Positions 34,282 to 42,990 of a DNA stretch of 64,000 nucleotides are shown piece after piece. The position numbers were made by a program, and so were the translations under genes. The notes beneath the pieces were generated by a model, which saw nothing but the letters and a program-made list of their open reading frames with translations, was not told the origin of the DNA and did no database searches. The DNA lies in assembly GCF_001314225.1 (NCBI RefSeq), contig NZ_CP012697.1, forward strand, positions 1,860,001-1,924,000, given 5' to 3'. Numbering within the stretch: position 1 is the first letter of the stretch; each line of letters starts with the position of its first letter. The DNA comes from Microbacterium sp. No. 7 (GTDB lineage Bacteria > Actinomycetota > Actinomycetes > Actinomycetales > Microbacteriaceae).

Positions 34282-34504
34282 GGTGCCAGTTACCTCCGCG
34301 AGGGTGCCAGTTGTCCCGCCGAGGGTGCCAGTTGTCCCGCCGAGGGTGCCAGTTGTCTCGCCGAGGGTGCTTTCGAAAGCACCCTCGCGAGAACAATCAG
34401 CACCCTCGCGAGAACAATCAGCACCCTCGCGAGAACAACCAGCACCCTCGTGAGAACAATCAGCACCCTCGCGAGAACAACCAGCACCCTCGCGAGAACA
34501 AGTG
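34282..34504. repeat. Inverted array of 21-bp repeats
   Basis: Four left units of 21 bp (34282-34365, consensus GGTGCCAGTTGTCCCGCCGA plus G) are followed by a perfect 26-bp palindrome centred on TTCGAA (34362-34387). Six right units of 21 bp in opposite orientation follow (34379-34504, GCACCCTCGCGAGAACAATC plus A). Units abut with no spacers. The left and right consensus are related by inversion at about two thirds of positions. It fills the gap between convergent genes, and the rest of the 315-bp gap holds nothing recognised. Confidence 0.9.
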
Positions 34505-34571
34505 GCACCTTGGGGAGGCAGGCACGTGGGGCCGCGGCCCTGCGCGATACCCCGCGCGGCCGCGCGCGGGG

Positions 34572-36083
34572 CTACAGCTGCGCGGTGCGGCGGTGGCGCA
34601 GGTGCTGCACGCCGCTGAAGACGACGATGCCGGCGAGCACGAGGTAGAGCACGATCGTCAGCGGCGACGACACGAGGATCGACGGGTCGCTCTCCGACAC
34701 CGCGAGCGCACGGCGCAGCTGCGTCTCGGCCATCGGTCCGAGGATCGCCGCGATGAGCACGGGCGCGAGCGGGATCGAGAAGTGCCGCATGCCGAAGCCC
34801 ACCACGCCGATGCCGAGCGCCATCCACAGGTCCACGGTGCGCGAGCCGATCGCGTAGACGCCGAGCACCGAGAGCACCGTGATCGACGCGTACAGGTAGT
34901 GGCGCGGGATGACGAGCAGCTTCGCCCACACCGCCGCGAACGGCAGGTTGATGATGAGCAGGATGACGAGCCCGAGGAAGAGGCTCGCGAGCAGCGGCCA
35001 CACCAGGTCGGCACTGCGGTCGAAGAGCAGGGGACCGGGCTGCATGCCGTACTGCTGGAAGGCCGCGATCATCATCGCCGCGGTCGCCGAGGTCGGCAGG
35101 CCGAGGCCGAGCAGGGCGCCCATCGCCGAGCCCGCCGTCGCGTTGCCGGCAGCCTCCGGCGCCGCGACGCCGCGGATCGAGCCGGTCGTGCCGAACTCCG
35201 TGTCGCCGCGCCGCGCGGCCAGCTTCTTCTCCGTGCCGTAGGCGAGGAACGTGGGCACCTCCGAGCCGCCGACGGGGATCGCGCCGAACGGCACGCCGAA
35301 GGCGGTGCCGCGCAGGTAGGCGGGCAGGGCCTTGCGCCAGTCGGACGCCGTGAGGAACGGCGAGCCGTCGGCCTTGAGCACCTTCGCGTCGACCGGCCCG
35401 CGGCGCACGTGGCTCGCGACGTGCAGCACCTCGCCGATCGCGAGCAGGCCCACCGTGATGACGATGATCGAGATGCCGTCGAAGAGCACGGGGCTGCCCA
35501 TCGTGAAGCGCTCCGTGCCGCTCATGCCGTCGATGCCGACGAGCGCGAGGGCGAAGCCGATGCCGAGGGCGACGAGGCCGCGCACGATCGAGTCGGCGAC
35601 GACCGCCGAGATCGCGACGAACGCGAACACGGCGAGCGCGAAGTACTCGGCGGGGCCGAAGATGCGCGCGAGCTCGACGATGTAGGGCGCGAAGAACACG
35701 ACGAGCGTGCAGGAGATGATGCCGCCGATGAAGGCGCCGATCGCCGACGTGCCGAGCGCCTTGGCGGCTCGTCCGCTCTTGGCCATCCGATGGCCCTCGA
35801 ACGTCGTCGCGATCGCGGACGAGTTGCCCGGGGTGTTGAGCAGGATGCCCGCGGTCGAGTCGCCGAACAGTCCGCCGAAGTAGATCGACGCGAACATGAT
35901 GAAGGCGCCGGTCGGGTCGAGGCTGAAGGTGACCGGCAGCAGCAGGGCCACCGCCATCGCCGAGCCGAGGCCGGGCAGCACGCCCACGGCGGTGCCGAGC
36001 ACGGCGCCGATGACGAGGAAGAGCAGGTTCTGCGGGGTGAAGGCGACGGCGAAGCCCTCGAGCAGGTGCGTCAGCTGGTCCAT
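34572..36083 (-). CDS. tctA: Tripartite tricarboxylate transporter, large permease TctA
   Basis: The 503-residue protein has about 12 membrane helices and the TctA signatures: GVLPGLGSAMAVALLLP near residue 40, PGNSSAIATTFEGHRMAK, and PVGGSEVPTFLAYGTEKKL with AAPEAAGNA. It imports a tricarboxylate such as citrate driven by the ion gradient, with TctB and the binding protein TctC. TctB overlaps it by one base (TGATG). The three genes are transcribed C-B-A, divergent from a CitA-like sensor gene that probably controls them. Confidence 0.94.
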   Translation of the reverse strand: MDQLTHLLEGFAVAFTPQNLLFLVIGAVLGTAVGVLPGLGSAMAVALLLPVTFSLDPTGAFIMFASIYFGGLFGDSTAGILLNTPGNSSAIATTFEGHRMAKSGRAAKALGTSAIGAFIGGIISCTLVVFFAPYIVELARIFGPAEYFALAVFAFVAISAVVADSIVRGLVALGIGFALALVGIDGMSGTERFTMGSPVLFDGISIIVITVGLLAIGEVLHVASHVRRGPVDAKVLKADGSPFLTASDWRKALPAYLRGTAFGVPFGAIPVGGSEVPTFLAYGTEKKLAARRGDTEFGTTGSIRGVAAPEAAGNATAGSAMGALLGLGLPTSATAAMMIAAFQQYGMQPGPLLFDRSADLVWPLLASLFLGLVILLIINLPFAAVWAKLLVIPRHYLYASITVLSVLGVYAIGSRTVDLWMALGIGVVGFGMRHFSIPLAPVLIAAILGPMAETQLRRALAVSESDPSILVSSPLTIVLYLVLAGIVVFSGVQHLRHRRTAQL

Positions 36084-36727
36084 CAGAAGATCCCTCCCAG
36101 GATCCCGGCCGGCAGCGACAGGCCCAGGCCCGCGCCGAAGGCGATCTGGATGATCGACGACGTGATGACTGCGACGCCGATGTCGAACAGCGGACGCCTG
36201 CTGCCGAACGCCCAGGTGAGCAGCCAGAACAGCAGGGCCGCGGAGACGAGCCAGCCCACGGGCTCCAGGATCAGGATGAACACGACGAGCGCCGCGACGG
36301 TGATGCCCACCGTGCGCCAGTCGAGCCGGCTCTGCGCGGTGTCGCTCGGTGCGGCGACCGCGGTCTCCGGCGCGACGACGCGGATCTCGCTCGTGGCGTC
36401 CAGGCCGCCGAGGTCTTCGAGCATGTCGGTCGAGACCTCGGTCGTCTCGCCGGCCGCGTGCGCACGCTTCGGCGAGACGAGCACCTCGATCGCGAGTGCG
36501 ATCGCGACGCCGTACAGGAAGACGGCGACGATGATGGGGAAGAACTGCGGCCCGGGGAACGCGGTGCCCTCGGGCACGCGCATCGTCACGATGCCGATCG
36601 TGAGGCCGACGGCGAGCAGCAGCACGCCCGCGACGACGATGAGCTCGCTGCGGCCCGTGTACCACCGCGGCATCCTCTGCAGCCGGGTCGTCGTCGTGGT
36701 CGCCACAGGCGGTTCGTTCACGCTCAC
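36083..36727 (-). CDS. tctB: Tripartite tricarboxylate transporter, small membrane subunit TctB
   Basis: The 214-residue protein has four hydrophobic helices. An acidic cytoplasmic loop (about 75-120, TTEVSTDMLEDLGGLDATSEI) separates the first two from the last two. The early FPGPQFFPIIVA motif is typical of TctB. Its GTG start overlaps the tctC stop (GTGA). The loop is longer than usual for the family. It forms the membrane complex with TctA. Confidence 0.9.
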   Translation of the reverse strand: MSVNEPPVATTTTTRLQRMPRWYTGRSELIVVAGVLLLAVGLTIGIVTMRVPEGTAFPGPQFFPIIVAVFLYGVAIALAIEVLVSPKRAHAAGETTEVSTDMLEDLGGLDATSEIRVVAPETAVAAPSDTAQSRLDWRTVGITVAALVVFILILEPVGWLVSAALLFWLLTWAFGSRRPLFDIGVAVITSSIIQIAFGAGLGLSLPAGILGGIF

Positions 36728-37707
36728 AGTCCCAGCTCCTTCATGATCGCCGTGGTGCGCTCGGTCTCGGTGCGGATGAACTCGGCGAACTCGTCGCCCG
36801 CCATGTAGCTGTCGACCCAGTTGTACCGCCGCAGCGCGTCCTGCCACTCCGCGCTGTCGCGCATCTCGGTCACCATGTCGATCAGCTCCGCGCGCACCTC
36901 GTCGGTGACGCCGGGCGGGGCGACGTAGCCGCGCCAGTTCGACATCGCGACGTCGAATCCCTGCTCGACGAAGGTCGGCACGTCGATGCCCTCGACGGGC
37001 TCGGCGGCGCTCACCGCGAGCGCGCGGATGTTGCCCGCCTCGATCTGGTCGCGGAACTCGTTGTATCCCGACAGGCCCGCCTTGGTGGTGTGCGAGAGGA
37101 TCGAGGTGACGACCTCGCCGCCGCCGGGGTAGGCGACGTAGTTGACGTCGACGGGGTCGACGCCGATGTCCTGCGCGAGCATGCCCGCGAGCAGGTGGTC
37201 GATGCCGCCGAGCGAGCCGCCCCCGATCGCCGTGCCGCCCGGGTTCTCGGCGAGCGCCTCGGCGAAGTCGGCGAGCGTCTCGTAGGGGGAGTCGGCGGGC
37301 ACGACGAGCACGTTGAAGTCGTCGGCGAGCCGCGCGATGGGCGTGACGTCCTCGAGGTCGACGGACGAGCCGTTGATGATGATGCCGCCGACCATCACGC
37401 CGCCCGTGACCATCATGATGTCGTGGCGGCTGCCCATCTCGGCGAGGGCGCCGAGACCGATCGTGCCCGACGCGCCGGGGATGTTGACGACCTGGATGCT
37501 GCCGGCGATGCTCTCCGCGCGCATGATCCGCTGGGCCTCGCGGGCGAACCCGTCCCATCCGCCGCCCGGCGCCGCGGGGGCGATGAGGGTGAGCCGCGCA
37601 CGCGGGCTGTCCCCGCCGCCGCCGCTGCCGGCCGTGACGGCGGCGACGACGAACAGCGCCGCCGCGGCGATCCCGACGATCGTTCCGGTGACTCTCTGAC
37701 GCACCAT
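36724..37707 (-). CDS. tctC: Tricarboxylate-binding protein TctC (Bug family)
   Basis: The 327-residue protein is a periplasmic-type binding protein. It has an N-terminal hydrophobic segment (about 8-28), then LTLIAPAAPGGGWDGFAR, the Bug-family loop binding a carboxylate, and VVNIPGASGTIGLGAL. Because actinobacteria lack a periplasm, it is probably tethered by its uncleaved helix; no lipobox cysteine is present. The start at 37707 has CAGGAGGA. It is the first gene of tctCBA. Confidence 0.92.
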   Translation of the reverse strand: MVRQRVTGTIVGIAAAALFVVAAVTAGSGGGGDSPRARLTLIAPAAPGGGWDGFAREAQRIMRAESIAGSIQVVNIPGASGTIGLGALAEMGSRHDIMMVTGGVMVGGIIINGSSVDLEDVTPIARLADDFNVLVVPADSPYETLADFAEALAENPGGTAIGGGSLGGIDHLLAGMLAQDIGVDPVDVNYVAYPGGGEVVTSILSHTTKAGLSGYNEFRDQIEAGNIRALAVSAAEPVEGIDVPTFVEQGFDVAMSNWRGYVAPPGVTDEVRAELIDMVTEMRDSAEWQDALRRYNWVDSYMAGDEFAEFIRTETERTTAIMKELGL

Positions 37708-37807
37708 GGTCCTCCTGCACCTCACCGTGCGTGGAAATGTATCCGGAAGCCTGTCACGAACGCCGGCGGTGCGGGAGGGGCGGCGCGCGTTACGCTCATT
37801 GATCATC

Positions 37808-39091
37808 ATGGCCATGACGCGATCGACCGGCCGTGCGTCGCAAGGACTGCGCGCACGGGTGCTTTTCGTGCTCGTGCTGCAGTGCCTCGTGGTGCTCCTG
37901 TGCGTCGCGGTGACGACGGCCGTCGCGATCTCGGTCACCGAGCGCGCCCTGCGCGACGCGACCGCCGAGCGGGTGCTCGCGGTCGCGCAGCACCTCGCCG
38001 AGATCGACCTCGTGCGCGAGAGCGCGGGGCTGCCGCGGCAGGCCGCGACCGAGGCCCTGCAGCCGCTCGCCGAGACGATCCGCGCGGCGTCGGGCGTCGA
38101 CTACGTCGTCATCATGGATGCCGAGGGCACGCGCCTCACGCATCCGTCGCGCGGCGAGATCGGCGAGGCGGTGTCGACGGACCCCTCCGGCGTGCTCGAC
38201 GGCGAGACGTATCTCGGCACCCAGGAGGGCACGCTGGGACCCACGCTGCGGGCGAAGGTCCCCGTCGTCGCCGACGGCGCGGTCGTCGGCGGCGTCTCGG
38301 TGGGCATCCTGGAGAGCCGCATCGCGGCCGACTTCGCCGATGCGCTGTGGGGCCTGCTGCCGTGGGTCGCGGGCTCGGTGATCGTCGGCTGCCTGCTGAG
38401 CGCCGCCCTCACCTCGATCGTGCGGCGTCGGGTGCGGCGGCTGGAGGCGCAGAGCGCGGAGCTGGAGACGCAGCGCCGGGTCGCGGCGGCGCTGCGCGAC
38501 CAGACCCACGAGTTCCACACGCGACTGCACGTCATCCGCGGTCTCGTCGCCGAGAACGACGCCGCGGCGGCGCTGGACTACATCGGCTCGTTCGTCGAGG
38601 TCGCCGACGCGCCCGCGGCGACGCTCGTGCGCGATCCGGCGGCGCGCGCGATCCTCGCCGCGACCGCCACGCGGATGGAGGGCCGCGGCGCGGCCCTGGA
38701 GGTCGACGAGCGCAGCAGCGTCGATCCGGGCACGCTCGACGACGACGCCCTCACGGTGCTCTCGAACCTGTGCCGCAACGCCGCCGAGGCGTGCCGTGCG
38801 CACGTGCGCGTCTTCGTCGCGACGGATGCCGCGGGCGCGCACCTCGCGGTCGGCGACGACGGGCCGGGCATCCCGGCCGCCGACGTCGCGCGCATCTTCG
38901 ACCGGGGCGTCTCGTCCAAGGGGCCGCAGCGCGGCATCGGGCTCGACCTCGTGCGGCGGACCGTGGGGGAACGCGGCGGGACCGTCGAGGTCGGCGTGTC
39001 GCCCGCCGGCGGGGCGCTGTTCACCGTCGACCTGCCGGCGCGGCGCGCCGGACGGCGCGCCGGCGTGGATCGTGCGGGGGCGCAGGCGTGA
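37808..39091 (+). CDS. CitA/DcuS-type sensor histidine kinase
   Basis: The 427-residue protein has a membrane helix (about 18-42), an extracytoplasmic sCache/PAS-type sensor (about 45-175, VDYVVIMDAEGTRLTHPSRGEIG), and a second helix (about 180-205). The kinase core starts with RDQTHEFHTRLHVIRGL, in which the first or second His is phosphorylated as in the CitA group, and ends with NLCRNAAEAC and GDDGPGIP plus GIGLDLVRR. It probably senses citrate or another carboxylate and signals to the next gene, which overlaps it by 4 nt. It is divergent from tctC. ATG at 37814 is an alternative start. Confidence 0.9.
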   Translation: MAMTRSTGRASQGLRARVLFVLVLQCLVVLLCVAVTTAVAISVTERALRDATAERVLAVAQHLAEIDLVRESAGLPRQAATEALQPLAETIRAASGVDYVVIMDAEGTRLTHPSRGEIGEAVSTDPSGVLDGETYLGTQEGTLGPTLRAKVPVVADGAVVGGVSVGILESRIAADFADALWGLLPWVAGSVIVGCLLSAALTSIVRRRVRRLEAQSAELETQRRVAAALRDQTHEFHTRLHVIRGLVAENDAAAALDYIGSFVEVADAPAATLVRDPAARAILAATATRMEGRGAALEVDERSSVDPGTLDDDALTVLSNLCRNAAEACRAHVRVFVATDAAGAHLAVGDDGPGIPAADVARIFDRGVSSKGPQRGIGLDLVRRTVGERGGTVEVGVSPAGGALFTVDLPARRAGRRAGVDRAGAQA

Positions 39092-39798
39092 GCGGCATCC
39101 GCACCCTCGTCGTGGATGACGACGCCGCGGCCGCGCAGCTGCACGCGCGCTACGTCGCGGGGACCGACGGTTTCGTCGTCGTCGGCACCGCGGGCACGGG
39201 CGCGCGAGCGCTGCACCGCGTCGCCGCGGGCGACGTCGAGCTCGTGCTGCTCGACGTGAACCTGCCCGACTTCAGCGGCGTCGAGGTGCTGCACCGGCTG
39301 CGCACCGTCCTGTCGGCCCGCGTCGACGTGCTCGTGATCAGCTCGGCGCGCGACGCGACGACGGTGCGCCAGGCGCTGTCGGCGCAGGTCGTCGGCTACC
39401 TCGTGAAGCCGTTCACGCGCGAGGCCCTGACCCGCCGGCTCGACGAGTATCGCGCGCAGCGGGCCGAGCGCCCGCCCGAGGTGCCGGTGCCGCTCGGCCA
39501 GGGGGACATCGACGCGATCGTCGCGGCGCGGCGGGCGGACGCGATACCGTCCGCCGCGCGCGCTCCGGCGCCGGCGTCCTTGCCCAAGGGGCTGTCGGCG
39601 TCGACGCTGCAGGTCGTGCTCGATGCGCTCGACCCCGTGACGGCGGTGACGGTGCGCGAGATCTCCGAGCGCTCGGGCGCGTCGGCGCCGACCGTGCGCC
39701 GCTACCTCGACCATCTGGGGCGCACGGGGCAACTCACGGTCTCGCATCGCTTCGGCGCGCGCGGCCGTCCCGAGGTCCTCTACCGTCGCGCGCTCTGA
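39088..39798 (+). CDS. CitB/DctR-type response regulator
   Basis: The 236-residue protein has a receiver domain (LVVDDD at residues 7-12, phosphoacceptor Asp in LLDVNLPD, Lys in YLVKPF) and a C-terminal winged-helix-like HTH (VTVREISERSGASAPTVRRYLDHLGRTGQL). The 30-residue linker contains Ala/Pro. It should bind upstream of tctC. The GTG start overlaps the kinase stop. Its own end overlaps the next, convergent gene by 19 bp. Confidence 0.9.
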   Translation: MSGIRTLVVDDDAAAAQLHARYVAGTDGFVVVGTAGTGARALHRVAAGDVELVLLDVNLPDFSGVEVLHRLRTVLSARVDVLVISSARDATTVRQALSAQVVGYLVKPFTREALTRRLDEYRAQRAERPPEVPVPLGQGDIDAIVAARRADAIPSAARAPAPASLPKGLSASTLQVVLDALDPVTAVTVREISERSGASAPTVRRYLDHLGRTGQLTVSHRFGARGRPEVLYRRAL

Positions 39799-40742
39799 CC
39801 GTCCGGCCCGGGCTCTGGCTCCGTCTCCGGCGCGGCGATCTCGGCCGGGGCCGCGTCCTCGCCGCGCCGCCGTGCCGTGACGGCGCCCGACACGGCCTTG
39901 CCGACCGCGCGCGTCGCCGAGGTGACCGAGCCGCCCACGCGACGGAGGCCGGCGACGGCGGCATGCTCGAGGCGCAGCGCGTCGGATGCCGGCTCGAGCT
40001 CCGGCGGGAACTGCAGGGGCGGCGGGCCGAACGCGCGTCGTGCGCCGTCGACGACGCGCCGTCCCAGGATGTTGTTGCCCATGCCGCCGATCGCGGCGCC
40101 GATGCCGAACGGCAGCGCCTTGCCCACGAACGACGCGCCGCCCTTCGCCGCGAACTGGCGGATGAACGCGGCCTTGAGCCTGTCGACGAGCGGCCCGATG
40201 GAGGCGCGCGGCAGTGACGTCGTCACGAGCGTGCCCCAGTACCTGTCGCGGCCCTGGCCGCGGCCCGACGCCTGCTGGGCGAGCTGCGACACGAGGTCGA
40301 CGCCCTCCTTGCCGAGCATCAGGGTCAGCACGAGCGCCCGGGCGCGGTCGGGGTTCTCGACGGGGATGCCGTGCAGCTCGGCGAGCGACTGGGCGAAGAG
40401 CGCCGTCGCGTCGAGGAAGCCGACCGTCTCGACGCCGCTCAGCGCGAGGGTGACGCCGGTCGTGATGCCGGGCACGACGGCGGTCGCGCCCACGGCCGCG
40501 CCGCCGGTCGTGATGGCGGCCAGGTACCGCCGCTCGAGCATGCGCGTGATCTCCGCGGTGCTCGCGTGCGGGTTGCGGAGCCGGATCGACCGTAGGTGCG
40601 CGACGACGGCGGGACGCTGCACCGAGAGCGCGCGGTCGAGCAGGCGGATGACGTACGGGTGCTCCTCGTGACCGGCAGGCGGCAGCCCTCCCGCCCAGGG
40701 AGTGTCGGGCGGGAGCGAGTGGATGCGGTGCACCTTGGCCAT
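39780..40742 (-). CDS. EcsC-like protein
   Basis: The 320-residue protein has Ala/Gly-rich hydrophobic segments (TTGGAAVGATAVVPGITTGVTLAL at about 75-100 and FGIGAAIGGMGNNILGRRVVDGA at about 215-240) that fit the EcsC family of membrane-associated proteins. The C-terminal 60 residues are charged and low in complexity. Function is unknown. A TAGGAT box lies 10 nt before the ATG. The family call is by general pattern, so it is tentative. Confidence 0.6.
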   Translation of the reverse strand: MAKVHRIHSLPPDTPWAGGLPPAGHEEHPYVIRLLDRALSVQRPAVVAHLRSIRLRNPHASTAEITRMLERRYLAAITTGGAAVGATAVVPGITTGVTLALSGVETVGFLDATALFAQSLAELHGIPVENPDRARALVLTLMLGKEGVDLVSQLAQQASGRGQGRDRYWGTLVTTSLPRASIGPLVDRLKAAFIRQFAAKGGASFVGKALPFGIGAAIGGMGNNILGRRVVDGARRAFGPPPLQFPPELEPASDALRLEHAAVAGLRRVGGSVTSATRAVGKAVSGAVTARRRGEDAAPAEIAAPETEPEPGPDGQSARR

Positions 40743-40796
40743 GTCGTCGGCGATCCTAGGCGCGTGTGCTGGAGGCCCGCTGAACGCCCGGCGCGA

Positions 40797-41489
40797 TCAG
40801 ACGTAGAGGTTGGCGCGCTCGAGGTCCTCGGCGAAGTCGACCTCGACGGCGTAGAGGTCGCTGATGTCCATCGGCACGACCTTCACGCCGTTCTCGGCGA
40901 TCGCGAGCTCGAGGCCGCGCTCGAAGTAGTCCTGGTCGTCCACGCGGCGCAGCTGTGCGATGAGGGCGCGCTTGTCGTGCGACGAGACGTAGTTGATGCC
41001 GACGGCCTCGCCCTGTCCGCCGCGCACGGTCTTGGACAGCTCGCGGATCGTGCCCTCGGGCGTCAGCGTGTACTTGACCTCTTCGTCGCTCACCTTGTCG
41101 GTGTTGACCGCGACGAACGACTGGTCGCGCTCGATGAGCGGGATCGCGCGGCCGAGCACGCGCGGGTCGAACACGACGTCGCCGTTCATCCAGAGCACGC
41201 CCCCGCGGCCCGTCGTCGTGAGCGCGCGCAGCAGGCTCTTCGACGTGTTGGTCTGGTCGTAGCGGTCGTTGTAGACGTAGTCGACGTGCGGGAAGGCCTC
41301 GACGATCGTCTCGGCGCGATACCCGACGACCGTCGTGATCCGCACGCGCGTGCCGAAGGCGGCACGGATGTTGTCGTGCTGCTGACCCATGATCGAACGG
41401 CCGTCGCTGAGGGGGGTCAGCGGCTTGGGCAACGGGCGCCCGAGCCGTGAGCCCATCCCGGCGGCGAGGATGACGATCTGCAGGGTCAA
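40797..41489 (-). CDS. Nucleotidyltransferase, phosphocholine cytidylyltransferase-like (LicC type)
   Basis: The 230-residue protein has the NTP-transferase opening ILAAGMGSRLGRPLPKPL (signature GxGxR..PKPL), then MNGDVVFDP for metal binding and VNTDKVSDEEVK. It probably makes a CDP-activated alcohol or sugar for wall polymers; LicC-like enzymes make CDP-choline. The start is TTG at 41489 with TAGGAG upstream. It is not next to the glycerophosphotransferase genes. Substrate unproven. Confidence 0.78.
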   Translation of the reverse strand: MTLQIVILAAGMGSRLGRPLPKPLTPLSDGRSIMGQQHDNIRAAFGTRVRITTVVGYRAETIVEAFPHVDYVYNDRYDQTNTSKSLLRALTTTGRGGVLWMNGDVVFDPRVLGRAIPLIERDQSFVAVNTDKVSDEEVKYTLTPEGTIRELSKTVRGGQGEAVGINYVSSHDKRALIAQLRRVDDQDYFERGLELAIAENGVKVVPMDISDLYAVEVDFAEDLERANLYV

Positions 41490-41670
41490 GACGCGCTCCT
41501 AGGTAAAGTGTTCACGGTGTGTTCTCCACGGTGACACTCCGTCGTGCCGGGGCCATGCTAGCGATCGCGCCTGAAAAGGCGCCGGAAATCCGTGTGCCGT
41601 GGCCAGGTCGTTATATGAGAGTCTCCTCATCGTCTGCGCACGGCCTCGGGCGCAGCGCGCGACCGCTTGC

Positions 41671-41676
41671 TAGCGT
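41671..41676 (+). promoter_or_regulatory. -10 box of a leaderless transcript (ABC ATPase)
   Basis: TAGCGT ends 6 nt before the GTG start at 41683. Confidence 0.55.
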
Positions 41677-41682
41677 GGGGGT

Positions 41683-42990
41683 GTGACCTCCGACGACGTC
41701 GTGAACGGTCCGGATGGCGGCTCCGACGGGTTCGGTCGCGTGGAACTGCCCCCGAAGCCGTCGATCCCCGCTGCCGTGGCCGCGGCGCGCCCGATCGTGG
41801 TCCCGACGGTGACGGAGAGCGCCGAGACGGCCAAGCCGCGTCAGCCGCGCAAGACGAAGAAGGCCGTGCGCGCGGCGGCGCCCGAGCGCCCCGCGTCGCC
41901 GCCCGTCCCCCCGCCCGTCGCCGTCCAGGTGGCCGAGCCGCCGGTCGCGCCGTCGGGGGAGGAGCCCGTGCCCGACGAGGCGTTCGTCGTCGAGCCCTCG
42001 GTCACGGAGTCGTCTGTCGTCGAGTCACCCGTCGTCGAGCCGCTCGTCGCGGAGCCCTCGGCCGAGCCGGCCGCGGAGGCCGCCGCCGGCGAGGCTCCGG
42101 CCGACGTGCCTCTCCTCGACGAGCCCCGCCCCTCGCAGCCGTCCGGCTCCGGCCCCGACGCTCCCGAGCCGCCCGCCGCCGTCGCGCACCCGGCGCCCGT
42201 GCCGGTCGCGGCGAGCGGCTACGAGAGCGACGTGCTCGCGGTCCAGGCACGCGGCCTGTCGAAGTCGTTCGGGGCGACGCGCGCGGTGGACGGCATCGAT
42301 CTGCAGATCCCCGCGGGCTGCTTCTACGGCATCGTCGGGCCCAACGGCGCGGGAAAGACCACGACGCTGTCGCTGCTCGCGGGCCTGCTGCGCCCCGACG
42401 CGGGAACGATCGAGGTCGCCGGCGTCGACCTGGCCGCCGACCCCCGTGCCGCGGCCCGTCGCCTGGGCGTGCTGCCCGACCGTCTGCGCACGTTCGACCG
42501 GCTCACGGGGCGCCAGCTGCTGCACTACTACGGCGCGCTCCGCGGCCTCGAGGCGGATGCCGTCTCGCGGCGCGCCCACGATCTCACCCGTGCGCTCGAC
42601 ATGGCGGAGGCCCTGTCGCGTCCGGTCTCCGACTACTCGACCGGCATGACGAAGAAGATCATGCTGGCGGGCGCCCTCATCCATTCGCCGCGCGTGCTGG
42701 TCCTCGACGAGCCGTTCGAGTCGGTCGACCCGGTCTCCTCCGCGGTCATGCTGGAGATCCTGTCGGCGTTCGTGCGGCACGGGGGCACCGTCGTGCTCTC
42801 CAGCCACGGCATGGAGCTCGTGGAGCGCACGTGCTCCGGCGTCGCGGTCATCGTCGCCGGCCACGTCGTCGCCGCGGGCACGGTGGCCGAAGTGCGTGGC
42901 GAGATGTCGCTGGAGCAGCGCTTCCTGCAGCTCGCCGGCGCCGGCGACGACGCGGAGGGCCTGGAATGGCTGCACACGTTCTCCGACTGA
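41683..42990 (+). CDS. ABC transporter ATP-binding protein with long Pro/Ala/Glu-rich N-terminal extension
   Basis: The 435-residue protein has a complete ATPase domain from about residue 185 on: Walker A GPNGAGKTT (about 223), LSDYSTGMTKKIMLAGAL as the ABC signature (YSTGMTKK in place of LSGGQ), Walker B VLVLDEPFE and the switch His in SSHG. The first 180 residues are Pro, Ala, Val and Glu rich, with repeated VVEP, VAEP and VTES runs, and are probably disordered; the usual domain is about 250 residues. It pairs with the permease whose start overlaps by 25 nt. Substrate unknown. Confidence 0.88.
   Translation: MTSDDVVNGPDGGSDGFGRVELPPKPSIPAAVAAARPIVVPTVTESAETAKPRQPRKTKKAVRAAAPERPASPPVPPPVAVQVAEPPVAPSGEEPVPDEAFVVEPSVTESSVVESPVVEPLVAEPSAEPAAEAAAGEAPADVPLLDEPRPSQPSGSGPDAPEPPAAVAHPAPVPVAASGYESDVLAVQARGLSKSFGATRAVDGIDLQIPAGCFYGIVGPNGAGKTTTLSLLAGLLRPDAGTIEVAGVDLAADPRAAARRLGVLPDRLRTFDRLTGRQLLHYYGALRGLEADAVSRRAHDLTRALDMAEALSRPVSDYSTGMTKKIMLAGALIHSPRVLVLDEPFESVDPVSSAVMLEILSAFVRHGGTVVLSSHGMELVERTCSGVAVIVAGHVVAAGTVAEVRGEMSLEQRFLQLAGAGDDAEGLEWLHTFSD

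Noticed and set aside
34282..34504. CRISPR array
   Set aside because: Repeats are 21 bp, abut without spacers and invert in the middle; no cas genes are near.
34290..34508. Repetitive small protein (VLVVLARVL-type repeat)
   Set aside because: It is a translation of the 21-bp DNA repeat, open in several frames because the unit length is a multiple of three.
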